A stretch of DNA of 64,000 nt, from the NCBI RefSeq assembly GCF_000815105.2, contig NZ_CP010310.2, positions 1,426,001 through 1,490,000 of the forward strand, read 5' to 3'. Of this stretch, positions 1 to 7,164 are shown piece after piece (positions within the stretch are counted from its first letter, which is position 1; the number at the start of each line of letters is the position of its first letter). The translations under genes and the position numbers were made by a program. Source of the stretch: Pandoraea pulmonicola (lineage in GTDB: Bacteria > Pseudomonadota > Gammaproteobacteria > Burkholderiales > Burkholderiaceae). The notes under the pieces were generated by a model, which had not been told where the DNA came from, made no database searches, and saw only the letters and a program-made list of their open reading frames with translations.

Positions 1-2
1 CC

Positions 3-146
3 GTCAGCACGATCGCCGATTCGCTCGGTTATTCGACGCCGAGCAACTTCATCGCAATGTTCCGGCGCGCGTTCGGCGAGTCGCCGGGGCGCTATTTCCG
101 TCAGGTCGGGCCGCGTGCGCAGTCGCATGAGGAGGCGGCGGCATGA
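3..146 (+). CDS. AraC-family transcriptional regulator, C-terminal end (5' truncated by window)
   Basis: Only the last 47 codons are inside the window. They read as the second helix-turn-helix of an AraC-type DNA-binding domain: an [19 protein letters not shown] recognition segment followed by the usual F-G-x-S-P-x-x-Y-F-R ending. The stop codon overlaps the start of the following flavin monooxygenase by four bases (ATGA at 143-146), so the two are translationally coupled and the regulator probably controls, or is expressed with, that enzyme. The ligand and the N-terminal domain cannot be judged from here. Confidence 0.85.
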   Translation, partial: VSTIADSLGYSTPSNFIAMFRRAFGESPGRYFRQVGPRAQSHEEAAA

Positions 147-1252
147 GAGAGCGCGATGCTGCAGCGATGCGGCACGTCGACACGCTGGTGATTGGCGGCG
201 GACAGTCGGCGCTGGCGACAGCGTATTTCCTGCGCCGCTGGAAGGTGAACTACGTCGTGCTCGACGATCGACCTGCGGCCGGTGGGGCATGGCAAAACGC
301 GTGGCCCTCGTTGCAGCTTTTTTCGCCGGCGCAGTGGAGTTCGTTGCCAGGTTGGCCGATGCGGGGCGGCGAGCGGCACTATCCGTCGCGCGACGACATC
401 GTGACGTATTTGCGCGAGTACGAAGCACGCTACGCCGTGCCGGTGCGCCGGCCCGTGCACGTGTCGGCGGTCGTCTCCCGGGACGACGGGCTTTGGGTGC
501 AGACCGATCGTGGCGATTGGCTGGCACAGACGGTCGTCAGCGCAACGGGTTCGTGGCATGCGCCGTACCGGCCGTCGTACCCGGGGCAGACGACGTTCCG
601 GGGGCGCCAGATGCACTCGGCCGACTATCGCGGGCCGCAGACGTTGCGCGGCTTGAAGGTGCTGGTTGTCGGCGGCGGCAACTCAGGCGCACAGATCTAT
701 GCCGAGGTGTCGCGATCGAGCGAGGCCACATGGGTCACGCTTGCGCCGCCGTCCTATCTGCCGGATGACGTCGACGGGCGTGTGCTGTTCGAACGTGCGA
801 CGGCGCGATGGCAGGCGGCGCAACGCGGCGAGCCCGATCCGTATCCGAAGGACGGGCTCGGCGACATCGTCATGGTGCCGTCGGTGCGCGAGGCAAGAGA
901 GCGGGATGTGCTGCATGCGGTGCGGCCGTTCGCGAGTTTCGTCGAGGACGGCGTGATGTGGCAGGACGGCGCGCATTCACGCGTCGACGTCGTGATCTGG
1001 TGCACCGGGTTTCAGCCGGCGCTGGTGCACCTGGAGCGGCTGCGGCTTGCCGACGCGCAAGGGCGGATAAGAGTGTCGGGCACGCGCGCCGCCGATGAGC
1101 CGAGACTCTGGCTGGTGGGCTATGGCGAATGGACGGGCTACGCGTCGGCGACGCTGATCGGGGTCATGCGAAGCGCGAGAGCGACCGCGCAGGAGATTGT
1201 CGCCCATCTCGAGGGGAGGCGTGTCGCGGGTACGCAGAACCGAAACGGGTAG
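143..1252 (+). CDS. ArsO-like NAD(P)H-dependent flavin-containing monooxygenase
   Basis: A 369-residue two-dinucleotide-binding flavoprotein. The FAD site is the glycine-rich VIGGGQSA near residues 16-23 and the NADPH site is VVGGGNSG near 175-182. A GGAWQ motif and the [17 protein letters not shown] segment after it are characteristic of ArsO-type members, which occur in some arsenic operons; the family is related to Baeyer-Villiger and FMO-type oxygenases. No arsenic resistance gene is visible nearby, so the substrate is open. The start overlaps the stop of the upstream AraC gene; Met9 at 167 is an alternative start. Confidence 0.85.
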   Translation: MRERDAAAMRHVDTLVIGGGQSALATAYFLRRWKVNYVVLDDRPAAGGAWQNAWPSLQLFSPAQWSSLPGWPMRGGERHYPSRDDIVTYLREYEARYAVPVRRPVHVSAVVSRDDGLWVQTDRGDWLAQTVVSATGSWHAPYRPSYPGQTTFRGRQMHSADYRGPQTLRGLKVLVVGGGNSGAQIYAEVSRSSEATWVTLAPPSYLPDDVDGRVLFERATARWQAAQRGEPDPYPKDGLGDIVMVPSVREARERDVLHAVRPFASFVEDGVMWQDGAHSRVDVVIWCTGFQPALVHLERLRLADAQGRIRVSGTRAADEPRLWLVGYGEWTGYASATLIGVMRSARATAQEIVAHLEGRRVAGTQNRNG

Positions 1253-1415
1253 GGCGAGGATAGAGTGGTTCTCATCCAGCGAAAGGTGCATGTGGGGAGA
1301 TCGAAAGACTCCCTGAAAAAACTATGGTTTTCGCGCAATATCTTTCGCTTTGCGCGTCGTAATTCAATGTGTCGGCATTTGCGGATCGTATGGGCAAGCG
1401 CGACAGAAGGTGCAG

Positions 1416-1991
1416 ATGAAGATGGGAACACTCCGGAAAATTGATTCGCGTATGTCTCGCGCGAAGGGCCACCAATCAGAGGCGCGAGCCAGGCCCGAAG
1501 AAGGCTCGTTGCACGAACGGCTTTCGGGTATAGAGGCCGTGATGCCGATGCTTGCAACGAGGGAAGACCTCGCTCGGGTAGAGGGGACCTTGCGGACGGA
1601 GATTCATCAGGAGTGCGCGAAGGTCCGCACTGAGATGCATCACGAGTTCACCAAGGTGCGCACTGAAATGCATGAGGGTTTTAGTGAACTGCGTACCGAG
1701 ATACACGAGAGCTTTAGTGAACTGCGTACCGAGATACACGAGAGCTCTAGTGAACTGCGTACCGAGATACACGAGAGCTCTAGTGAATTGCGTACCGAGA
1801 TGCATCAAGAATTCACCAAGGTGCGCACCGAGATGCATAGCGGCTTCGGCGAGTTACGTGCGGAAATGCACCGTGGGTTCAGCGAGTTGCGGTCTGGTAT
1901 GGACGCGCTGACATGGCGTTTCATCGGCGTGGTCGTTACGGTCAGTACAGCGCTGGTTGCGGCGACGCACTTTCTGACCAAGGCAGCCTGA
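1416..1991 (+). CDS. Coiled-coil protein with 11-residue repeats and C-terminal membrane anchor
   Basis: About 191 residues. The start at 1416 is chosen because an AGAAGG ribosome site lies 5 bases upstream; the frame stays open back to 1350. After a basic N-terminal part, residues about 50-165 consist of 11-residue units of the form F-x-E-L-R-T-E-(I/M)-H-E-x, a hendecad pattern predicting a long right-handed or straight helical coiled coil. A single hydrophobic helix of about 20 residues (FIGVVVTVSTALVAATHFL) close to the C-terminus would anchor it in the inner membrane. This resembles small CCDC90/DUF1640-like membrane coiled-coil proteins, but I cannot assign a function. It stands alone, convergent with the next gene. 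Confidence 0.7.
   Translation: MKMGTLRKIDSRMSRAKGHQSEARARPEEGSLHERLSGIEAVMPMLATREDLARVEGTLRTEIHQECAKVRTEMHHEFTKVRTEMHEGFSELRTEIHESFSELRTEIHESSSELRTEIHESSSELRTEMHQEFTKVRTEMHSGFGELRAEMHRGFSELRSGMDALTWRFIGVVVTVSTALVAATHFLTKAA
1681..1800 (+). repeat. 33-bp in-frame tandem repeat inside the coiled-coil gene
   Basis: Four units of 33 bp begin near 1681, 1714, 1747 and 1780 (unit core TTAGTGAACTGCGTACCGAG). The central units are almost identical at the DNA level, differing only by T/C in the GAGCTYTAGTGAA part and by one A/T. Each unit encodes exactly one 11-residue hendecad, so copy number could change without a frameshift. Confidence 0.9.
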
Positions 1992-2091
1992 CTGTGTGAG
2001 TGCAGGCCGCCTCGGCGCACCACTTTCCTTGTGGCTGCGAAACAGCAGTCGAGGGCCTGCCATTCATCGGCAGGTCATCGAACGCGTTCAA

Positions 2092-2412
2092 CTACCCCAT
2101 CAGCTTGGGTCGTTTACCGGGCCCGCGCGAGTGCAATACGCGGCAAGGGCTGATGAATTTGTCCGACGCGACCATCGCTTGCGCGAACGTCTCGAAGTAA
2201 ATCGCGTGATCGGCATCGGTAACGTGGGCGCGCTCGATTTCCTCGGACGTGTCGTTCCAGGCGAGTCCAAGGTACTTGCCATGGTCGTGAAACCAGATGA
2301 CATACCCCTTGCGCGACAACACGTGCGGCACCTTCAGTCCGTGGCCGGCTTTGCGACGTTTCTTCGACGGGACTGCCTGTGATTTCTTACCTTCCTCCTT
2401 CGACTTGCTCAT
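2092..2412 (-). CDS. Small protein of unrecognised family, copy A
   Basis: A 106-residue protein, start at 2412 with a GGAG ribosome site 6 bases upstream (the frame is open further, to 2463). A lysine-rich N-terminal third precedes a conserved core: (R/S)xGxVxWFxxHxxYLGxxW, then E-I-x-x-A-H-V-x-D-x-x-x-A-I-Y-F, then AxxxVASDxxxSP and a basic GxGKxPK end. The same core occurs in the genes at 6357 and 7165, so it is a real paralogous family, although I do not recognise it. No signal peptide or membrane helix is seen. The invariant aromatic and histidine residues suggest a compact beta-rich domain. It lies just outside the left 16-bp tRNA-like repeat. Confidence 0.75.
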   Translation of the reverse strand: MSKSKEEGKKSQAVPSKKRRKAGHGLKVPHVLSRKGYVIWFHDHGKYLGLAWNDTSEEIERAHVTDADHAIYFETFAQAMVASDKFISPCRVLHSRGPGKRPKLMG

Positions 2413-2480
2413 GATGATCTCCAAAGCGGAAACAAGGCTGATTGGGGGGAGCAAGCCGATCATGACAGCCGTGAAGTGAC

Positions 2481-2503
2481 TTGAGATTCAGTAACGTCCG
2501 AAT
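2481..2503 (-). promoter_or_regulatory. Conserved upstream element, copy A
   Basis: Read on the minus strand this is ATTCGGACGTTACTGAATCT followed by CAA. The same sequence with few changes lies at a similar distance upstream of the other two family members (6272-6295 and 7070-7093). It sits about 69 bases upstream of the start of copy A. Similarity between copies A and C continues another 25 or so bases further upstream (a shared TTTCGAGTGTCGA). A promoter or operator is the simplest reading. Confidence 0.5.
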
Positions 2504-2638
2504 CTCATCGAGTTCGGCGTCGACACTCGAAAGGTTTCGATCGTTTTCCCAAGTCGCGGCGAAAAATTGCGGAGGTAGTGGCGCGCCATGCGTACTGGTG
2601 GAAGGGGAAGCGTTGCGGCGGGCAGATGACGAGTGTTT

Positions 2639-4708
2639 TCAGGGGGCGGTGGTGCCCAGGGCCGGCTCGGATCGATGCCGAAGCTGAAGCTGCCACCGGT
2701 TGTCAGTGCCCATGATCCGGTCCATGAGCGCTTCCTCGCCGCGCTTGCGAAGGAACTCCCGAGTGAGCGCCTTATAGACCTCAAACTGCTGTGCCTTCAT
2801 GATGCTGACCCCGACCTGGGATTGCGTGTCTTGATCTCTTGGCAAGTTAAGTTTGGTCAGCCGCGTCACCACTGCCTGATCGTAACCGGGGAGCATGTCG
2901 TGCAATTTTTGATGCGCTCGCTCTGTCCCATCAGGGTCCAACCGCGCCAGCACCTGCTGCCAGGGCGCCCATTCGGCCAGGAAATATCGAGGGAACTCCG
3001 TGGACTCTCGAGCGCGAACTTCTTGCTCGGCGTCCCACAGATCCCGCGGTGTCACCCCGGAGACATGGAAGAAGCGCATGTCCGCGATGTCATTGGGCAA
3101 TTTCAGGCGATCGCGCAATTGGACCTGATAGGCCAGATAGACTTCGATTTCGTCGACCAGTGGTAACGCCTGGGCTTTCTTGCGGGCGATCTTCTCCAGG
3201 GCGTCCAAGCGAAATGCGCCGCGCCCACGGTCGACGATCTCGTCGAGCCTGGCATCGTATTCGCCACGGGTGATGGCGTGCGCATGACTGAGTTTCGTCA
3301 GGTCGTTATAAGTGAGCGCGACCCGGTCCTCGCAGGACTCGGTGGCCCCTTGGACGACCCGGAAGGCTAGCTGACGAAGCTCCCCATCCCGCGCGAGCGT
3401 GGATAGCCAATGGGCGACCGCCGTCTTGAAGCCGGCGTTGTAATTGACGGATTCTCTCAAACGGTCCAGAAACAGAGAGAATTCCGCGGCATGCGCTTCC
3501 TCGCTGTGCTTTTGCCATTGGTGCGCCTGCGCCTGTTCGTTGTTGCTGAACCAGTCCCGAACCGCTACGGGAAGAGGACGCAACGTTGCAGTGCTGACCC
3601 CGGCAGTCGCCATCGAGAAGTGAAACTGAGGCCCGTTATACCCTGGTGCGGATGTGGCCGCATCCAGTCGTCGCAGGAAGCCAGCCGAGAACGGGTTGTC
3701 GAAGGTTATTACCATTGCATTGCGCGGCATGCGCAAAACGCTCGCGGGCAGATCGGTCAATCGATTGCCGCTGACGTTGAGTAGCGCGAGGTTCGCAGGT
3801 AGTTCCGGTAGCTCGGTCAGTTGATTGTCATACACCCAGAGGTGCGCGAGGCTCGCGGGCAATTCCGGCAGTTGGGTCAACTGGTTGTCATGCACGTTGA
3901 GCGACGTGAGGCTCGCAGGGAGTTTCGGCAACTCGCTCAGCCGGTTGTCATACGCCCAGAGTTGCGTGAGGCCCGCGGGCAATGCTGGCAGTTCGGTCAG
4001 TTGGTTGTCGCGTGCATCAAGCGCCGCGAGGCCCGCGGGCAATTCGGGCAGACGCCCCAACCCTAACCTACTCAAATTCAGTTTGCCATCGACCATATTG
4101 AGAATCCTGTCCCTGGCGATCCCGCGTACCCGCTTCCCACCCGACTCCGGCGGTTCGATAGCCACCCACGCGCATAGCGCAGACCGGTAGAGCTCATCGA
4201 CGCCGTTATCATTTCCCCCGTGCGACTCAGGCAAGTTCTCGATCAGTTTGCTCAGGAGCTTGTGCGCGTCCACGCGAATATCGAACGCGGCGAGCACGTC
4301 ATGGGCGAGCTGTACATGAACTGGGGAGAGATATCGAGACTCATCCCCGCACACTTTTTCAAGGTGAAGGTCTGCAAGAGCGTCAGCCAATGTCTCGGCG
4401 TCGTTGCCTTCACGGCATGAGCGCGCCAAGTGCTGCGTCAGGTTCCGGTGTACCCCCTCCATGTCGGCGCCGCCCGTCTGACTGAACTGGCGATAGGTCC
4501 AGGCGAGCGCGGCCAACAACGCGGCGCAGCGCCGCTCATGGCCCTGATCGTCCCGTGAGCCCACGTACGCGAGTGCCAGGTCCTTTGCTTCATTGACCTG
4601 CCGGGATGAGGAGAGTGGCGCGTTCGCCGGCTGCGCCAGTGCGGCCGGCGAAGGTAAACCGGTGGGCATGTTCGGCATCATGAGTGGAATGGCAGTGGAG
4701 GACTGCAT
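2639..4708 (-). CDS. LRR-NEL E3 ubiquitin ligase effector (IpaH/SspH/SlrP-like)
   Basis: The frame is open from 5014 (791 codons). I place the start at Met103 of that frame (4708), preceded by a CGGGGAC ribosome-like site and giving 689 residues with a serine/proline-rich N-terminus typical of type III secretion signals. Using the 4708 start: an alpha-helical N-terminal region to about residue 210, five 20-residue leucine-rich repeats of the bacterial LPX class (LPxLPxxLxxLxxxxNxLxx) at about 217-325, and a C-terminal NEL domain at about 378-670. The NEL catalytic cysteine is present as SCEDRV (Cys459; codon at 3332-3334). IpaH family members transfer ubiquitin onto host proteins after delivery by a type III secretion system; the LRR picks the substrate and holds the ligase inactive. 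No secretion genes or chaperone are in the window. The last codons run through a 16-bp tRNA-like repeat. The weak points are the start site and the delivery route, not the domain call. Confidence 0.85.
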   Translation of the reverse strand: MQSSTAIPLMMPNMPTGLPSPAALAQPANAPLSSSRQVNEAKDLALAYVGSRDDQGHERRCAALLAALAWTYRQFSQTGGADMEGVHRNLTQHLARSCREGNDAETLADALADLHLEKVCGDESRYLSPVHVQLAHDVLAAFDIRVDAHKLLSKLIENLPESHGGNDNGVDELYRSALCAWVAIEPPESGGKRVRGIARDRILNMVDGKLNLSRLGLGRLPELPAGLAALDARDNQLTELPALPAGLTQLWAYDNRLSELPKLPASLTSLNVHDNQLTQLPELPASLAHLWVYDNQLTELPELPANLALLNVSGNRLTDLPASVLRMPRNAMVITFDNPFSAGFLRRLDAATSAPGYNGPQFHFSMATAGVSTATLRPLPVAVRDWFSNNEQAQAHQWQKHSEEAHAAEFSLFLDRLRESVNYNAGFKTAVAHWLSTLARDGELRQLAFRVVQGATESCEDRVALTYNDLTKLSHAHAITRGEYDARLDEIVDRGRGAFRLDALEKIARKKAQALPLVDEIEVYLAYQVQLRDRLKLPNDIADMRFFHVSGVTPRDLWDAEQEVRARESTEFPRYFLAEWAPWQQVLARLDPDGTERAHQKLHDMLPGYDQAVVTRLTKLNLPRDQDTQSQVGVSIMKAQQFEVYKALTREFLRKRGEEALMDRIMGTDNRWQLQLRHRSEPALGTTAP
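2650..2665. repeat. 16-bp direct repeat matching the tRNA-Leu 3' end (candidate attL)
   Basis: TGGTGCCCAGGGCCGG is identical and in the same orientation to 9606-9621, which is the 3' terminal 16 bases (including CCA) of tRNA-Leu. It lies inside the last codons of the effector gene. Identity to a tRNA 3' end is the usual signature of a tyrosine-recombinase attachment site. A chance match is possible but unlikely for 16 bases in 64 kb. Confidence 0.6.
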
Positions 4709-5156
4709 CGTCCCCGAGGTTTCCCAGCAGTTCTGCTTGAAGCCGATCGCTCTGGCATCGCTTCCAAGTTGCCAGCAGTCGGCTTGGCTTGCGCTGACGG
4801 GATATCCGCGTACTGCCATCGCCCAGCTGGATGGGCGCATGTTGGCCGATAAGCCGCACGGACGGCTATCAAAAAACGAGCATCGGCAATTCTTGAAGTT
4901 GGAGCCGGCTACGCTCTGCGGCACGCTTGTGCTCAGGAAGACCGGGAAGGGGGCGCCGGTGTTCTGCCGGCGAGTGACCGTCGACGGCAAGTCGGTGGCT
5001 TGGGCTCTGCACAACGGTGCCTATTGCAGCACTCATGCCGGTGCGTCAACTCCAGGAAGGCACGCCTATACTACGCGCTTGCCTGAAGTTGCTTAAGTAG
5101 CGTCCGCAATTCTTCACGCGTCTCAAACCGCAGACAATTCGCAAGGAAAGGGCAGT
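4709..5156. other. Divergent intergenic region, effector / ABM protein
   Basis: A 448-base gap between the chosen effector start and the ABM gene on the other strand. The effector frame stays open through most of it (to 5014), but the extra N-terminal residues would be cysteine-rich and look unlike protein from this family, so I treat it as leader or promoter DNA. I see no clear operator. Confidence 0.4.
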
Positions 5157-5513
5157 ATGTACTCATCCACGTTCATCTTTCGCGCAGGGCAATACAACGA
5201 CGAGTTCCATCGACTTGACCAGCAGATTGCGGAAATTGCCGCAAGTATTGATGGCTATCTCGGCGAAGAAGCCTGGGAAAGCGCCGACGGCAACTTAATT
5301 CAGAACGTCTACTATTGGGCGACTGAGGAAGCGCTGATGCAACTGGTGAGGCATCCAAAGCACCTCGAAGCCAAACGAAAGCAAGCTCAGTGGCTTGACG
5401 GCTACCGGGTGGTTATCGCGAAAGTGCTTCAGGAGTATGGAGACGGAAAAATGGCACTGCTATCCGGCGCTCAAAAGCTCGTCACGGAGCCGAACGACAA
5501 CGCCGAAGTTTAG
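5157..5513 (+). CDS. ABM-domain (antibiotic biosynthesis monooxygenase fold) protein
   Basis: A 118-residue protein starting at an ATG with GGAAAGG upstream. The pattern FIFRAGQYxxEFHRLD ... IDGYLGEEAWES ... NVYYW ... LxxHPKHLEAKxxQAxWLDGYxVVI is that of stand-alone ABM ferredoxin-like dimers. These bind or oxidise small aromatic or heme-like molecules; specific activity cannot be told from sequence. It is divergent from the effector and has no operon partner. Confidence 0.8.
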   Translation: MYSSTFIFRAGQYNDEFHRLDQQIAEIAASIDGYLGEEAWESADGNLIQNVYYWATEEALMQLVRHPKHLEAKRKQAQWLDGYRVVIAKVLQEYGDGKMALLSGAQKLVTEPNDNAEV

Positions 5514-5845
5514 CCTTTATCGCAAAGGGCAGGCGAAAACCGCGGAACATTTCCAGCGTGTCGGTTTGACCAGTTTGCCGGCGCTGTGACGGATACACTT
5601 TCGGTGCATCGTTTCCGACGAATGGCCTAGCTGATCGCGAGCTGCGCTTATGCCATCGGTAAGCAGGAAAACAAATGCTCACGGTGCGGTTGCCCGCCGC
5701 AAAGCGCAGAAGCAGAAACCTCAGGCATGGCGTGTCGACTAGACCTGCAAAATGCGTTGCGGAGTGTATTGGCGTGTGGTGGCGCAGGTGTTCGCGTCAG
5801 GTGGCGAACACCGTTTGCCTTTAGTGAAGAATATTTGCGGCCAAT
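5514..5845. other. Gene-poor gap with a possible vapC remnant
   Basis: 332 bases downstream of the orphan vapB. On the minus strand, TCTAGTCGACACG at 5731-5743 matches 11 of 13 bases of the beginning of the vapC fragment at 6893 (TCTGGTCGACACA), suggesting the toxin partner was here and has been lost. A short plus-strand frame at 5675-5824 begins MLTVRLP, reminiscent of ribbon-helix-helix antitoxins, but the rest is not convincing. Confidence 0.35.
5787..5812. repeat. Inverted repeat, 9-bp arms
   Basis: GGTGTTCGC and GCGAACACC separated by 8 bases, 34 bases past the vapB stop. There is no T-run on either strand, so it is not a classic terminator. It might be a protein site or a decayed mobile element end. 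Confidence 0.4.
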
Positions 5846-6046
5846 TCAAGTCGCTGGCTTCGTCTGGCGGTGCGCGATGTCGGTGAGATCAGTTTCACTT
5901 CCCCTCAGTCGAGCTAAACGGCGAGCGCTTTCGCGTTCGATGAGAACCTTGAGGGCCTCCCGGTTCAATGCTGACTTCTCGTGCAAGCCAGTGAATGCCT
6001 GCGCTTTCGCAAGAAGTTCGTCGTCCAATGCCAAAGTAGTGCACAT
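5846..6046 (-). CDS. vapB: VapB-type antitoxin (orphan)
   Basis: 66 residues from an ATG with a GGAGG site 5 bases upstream (a longer frame to 6196 lacks such a site). It has the VapB/DUF2191 pattern: TTLALDDELLAKAQ, then GLHEKSALNREALKVL, then IERESARRLARLRGSE, i.e. a short DNA-binding strand plus helices and a toxin-neutralising tail. VapB normally neutralises a PIN-domain RNase VapC encoded immediately downstream with overlapping ATGA. Here no VapC frame follows, only a possible scrap near 5731-5743, so the antitoxin appears orphaned. It may still repress its own promoter or neutralise another VapC. Confidence 0.8.
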   Translation of the reverse strand: MCTTLALDDELLAKAQAFTGLHEKSALNREALKVLIERESARRLARLRGSETDLTDIAHRQTKPAT

Positions 6047-6356
6047 ATCCCGCCTCCATGGGTTTGATGGCGCGATTACATCGTCAAATGACACTGGTTT
6101 CATGCCTTGAGCGATGTCCTCCATTGATCCCGATGTCCCCCGATTGAACTCGGCTCCGTGATCGTTCAATCCACCACTGTTATCGACAGTCATCAAGTTG
6201 CGCCCCCCAGGTATCTGGAAAGAGTCGCCGTCTTTGGAGACTCGGCGTAGCTGTCGCGAAATCGCGGAAAAACTCGGAAGTTACTGAAACGCGAGTGACG
6301 AAGGAACTGCCATGATGAATTCTGTCCCCAGGGTATAACTTCGAAATGGAGGCGAA
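6047..6356. other. Divergent region between vapB and family copy B
   Basis: 310 bases holding the vapB promoter side and, at 6272-6295, the second copy of the conserved upstream element. The minus-strand frame continues from vapB to 6196 without a good start signal. No further gene is supported. Confidence 0.4.
6272..6295 (+). promoter_or_regulatory. Conserved upstream element, copy B
   Basis: ACTCGGAAGTTACTGAAACG then CGAG, matching the elements upstream of copies A and C. It lies about 62 bases before the start of family copy B. Confidence 0.5.
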
Positions 6357-6689
6357 ATGGAAGAGTCGAACGATAGCGGCACCATCCCACAAGGTGTTGG
6401 AACCGCGGGCGGAGCCGGCAAACGAGGTGGCAAGGGGCAACCCCCGACATTGCCGCCGTCATTCCCTCGCGAAGGTTATGTCGTGTGGTTCTACGCACAC
6501 GATCGGTACCTCGGTTAAGCCTGGGATGCGGAGGAAGGGGAAATCAAACGAGCGCACGTGCCTGATCCGGGCCATGCGATTTACTTTCCAACGTTTGCGG
6601 CGGCGATGGTGGCAACGGAGTTCTTGTTTAGTCCGTACTACATTCTGTATTCGCCGAAGCGAGGGGGGAAGCCGCGATTGGTCAGGTAA
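6357..6689 (+). pseudogene. Small protein of unrecognised family, copy B, broken by a nonsense codon
   Basis: From an ATG with GGAGG 4 bases upstream, 111 codons align along their length with copies A and C: WFYAHDRYLG, AWDAEEGEIKRAHVPD, GHAIYFPTFAAAMVATE and a basic glycine-rich end. Codon 54 (6516-6518) is TAA exactly where the paralogues have leucine or phenylalanine (YLG-L-AW, YLG-F-KW), consistent with a TTA to TAA change. Otherwise the frame is intact to the stop at 6687, so the mutation is recent or the base call should be checked. Confidence 0.75.
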
Positions 6690-6740
6690 TTCTGGTTGTG
6701 GCCCACCCCACGTGGTGGGCCGCCGACGTTGCTCAAGACT

Positions 6741-6893
6741 TCAGTACTGAGCGGAGCGCGGCTCGATATCGTTCGATATCCACATGACAAAGGGAAGATG
6801 GGTAAACACTCTCCCAGTGTTGAGCAACTGAACAAGTGTGGCGTCGCCGGCTCTTAGATGGTCGATCCAAACTGATGTGTCGACCAGAATCAT
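6741..6893 (-). pseudogene. vapC: Truncated VapC PIN-domain toxin
   Basis: Fifty codons starting MILVDTSVWIDHLRAGD, the canonical VapC N-terminus with the first catalytic aspartate (Asp5) and the Val-Trp-Ile-Asp strand. Similarity continues to about LLNTGRVFTHLPFV and then ends at a stop. Full VapC toxins have about 125-140 residues and three or four acidic residues, so this cannot be an active RNase. Its start overlaps the upstream vapB stop by ATGA, the normal operon layout. Confidence 0.75.
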
Positions 6894-6997
6894 GCGGGCC
6901 CCGTTTGACGGCGGGGGATATCGGTGAGGTCTGCCTCCGTTCCACCCAGACGAGCCAAACGGCGAGCGCTTTCGCGCTCGACCAGAGCCTTGAGAGC
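6890..6997 (-). pseudogene. vapB: VapB antitoxin remnant
   Basis: The last 35 codons (ALKALVERESARRLARLGG and the tail to RRQTGPA) closely match the intact VapB at 5846. Immediately upstream the reading frame has a TAA (6998-7000) where the intact gene has a glutamate codon, and the N-terminal DNA-binding strand is no longer recognisable. With the truncated vapC it forms a dead vapBC operon. Confidence 0.7.
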
Positions 6998-7069
6998 TTA
7001 CCTGTTATACGTCGCGAACGTTTTCGCACCGCGTCGGAACGTTTCGAGTGTCGATGCATAGGCGGGGAT

Positions 7070-7093
7070 ATTCGGAAGTTACTGAAACGCAAG
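7070..7093 (+). promoter_or_regulatory. Conserved upstream element, copy C
   Basis: ATTCGGAAGTTACTGAAACG then CAAG, about 72 bases before copy C. The region 6690-7164 otherwise holds only the dead vapBC. Confidence 0.5.
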
Positions 7094-7164
7094 GCCTGAC
7101 ACTCCTGCGATGATTGGATTGGCTCGTATGCGGGCCAAATCAATCTACTCCACAGGGGGCTTTG

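Noticed and set aside
3750-4070. 60-bp periodic repeats that might be taken for a CRISPR-like or minisatellite array
   Set aside because: They are the coding repeats of the five leucine-rich repeats, imperfect and in frame.
4709-5014. Extra 102 codons at the N-terminus of the effector frame
   Set aside because: Cysteine-rich, no ribosome site at the far start, and unlike a type III signal; a start at 4708 fits better.
5675-5824. Short plus-strand frame beginning MLTVRLP, like a ribbon-helix-helix antitoxin
   Set aside because: Similarity stops after about seven residues and the remainder is Cys/Arg-rich; likely chance.
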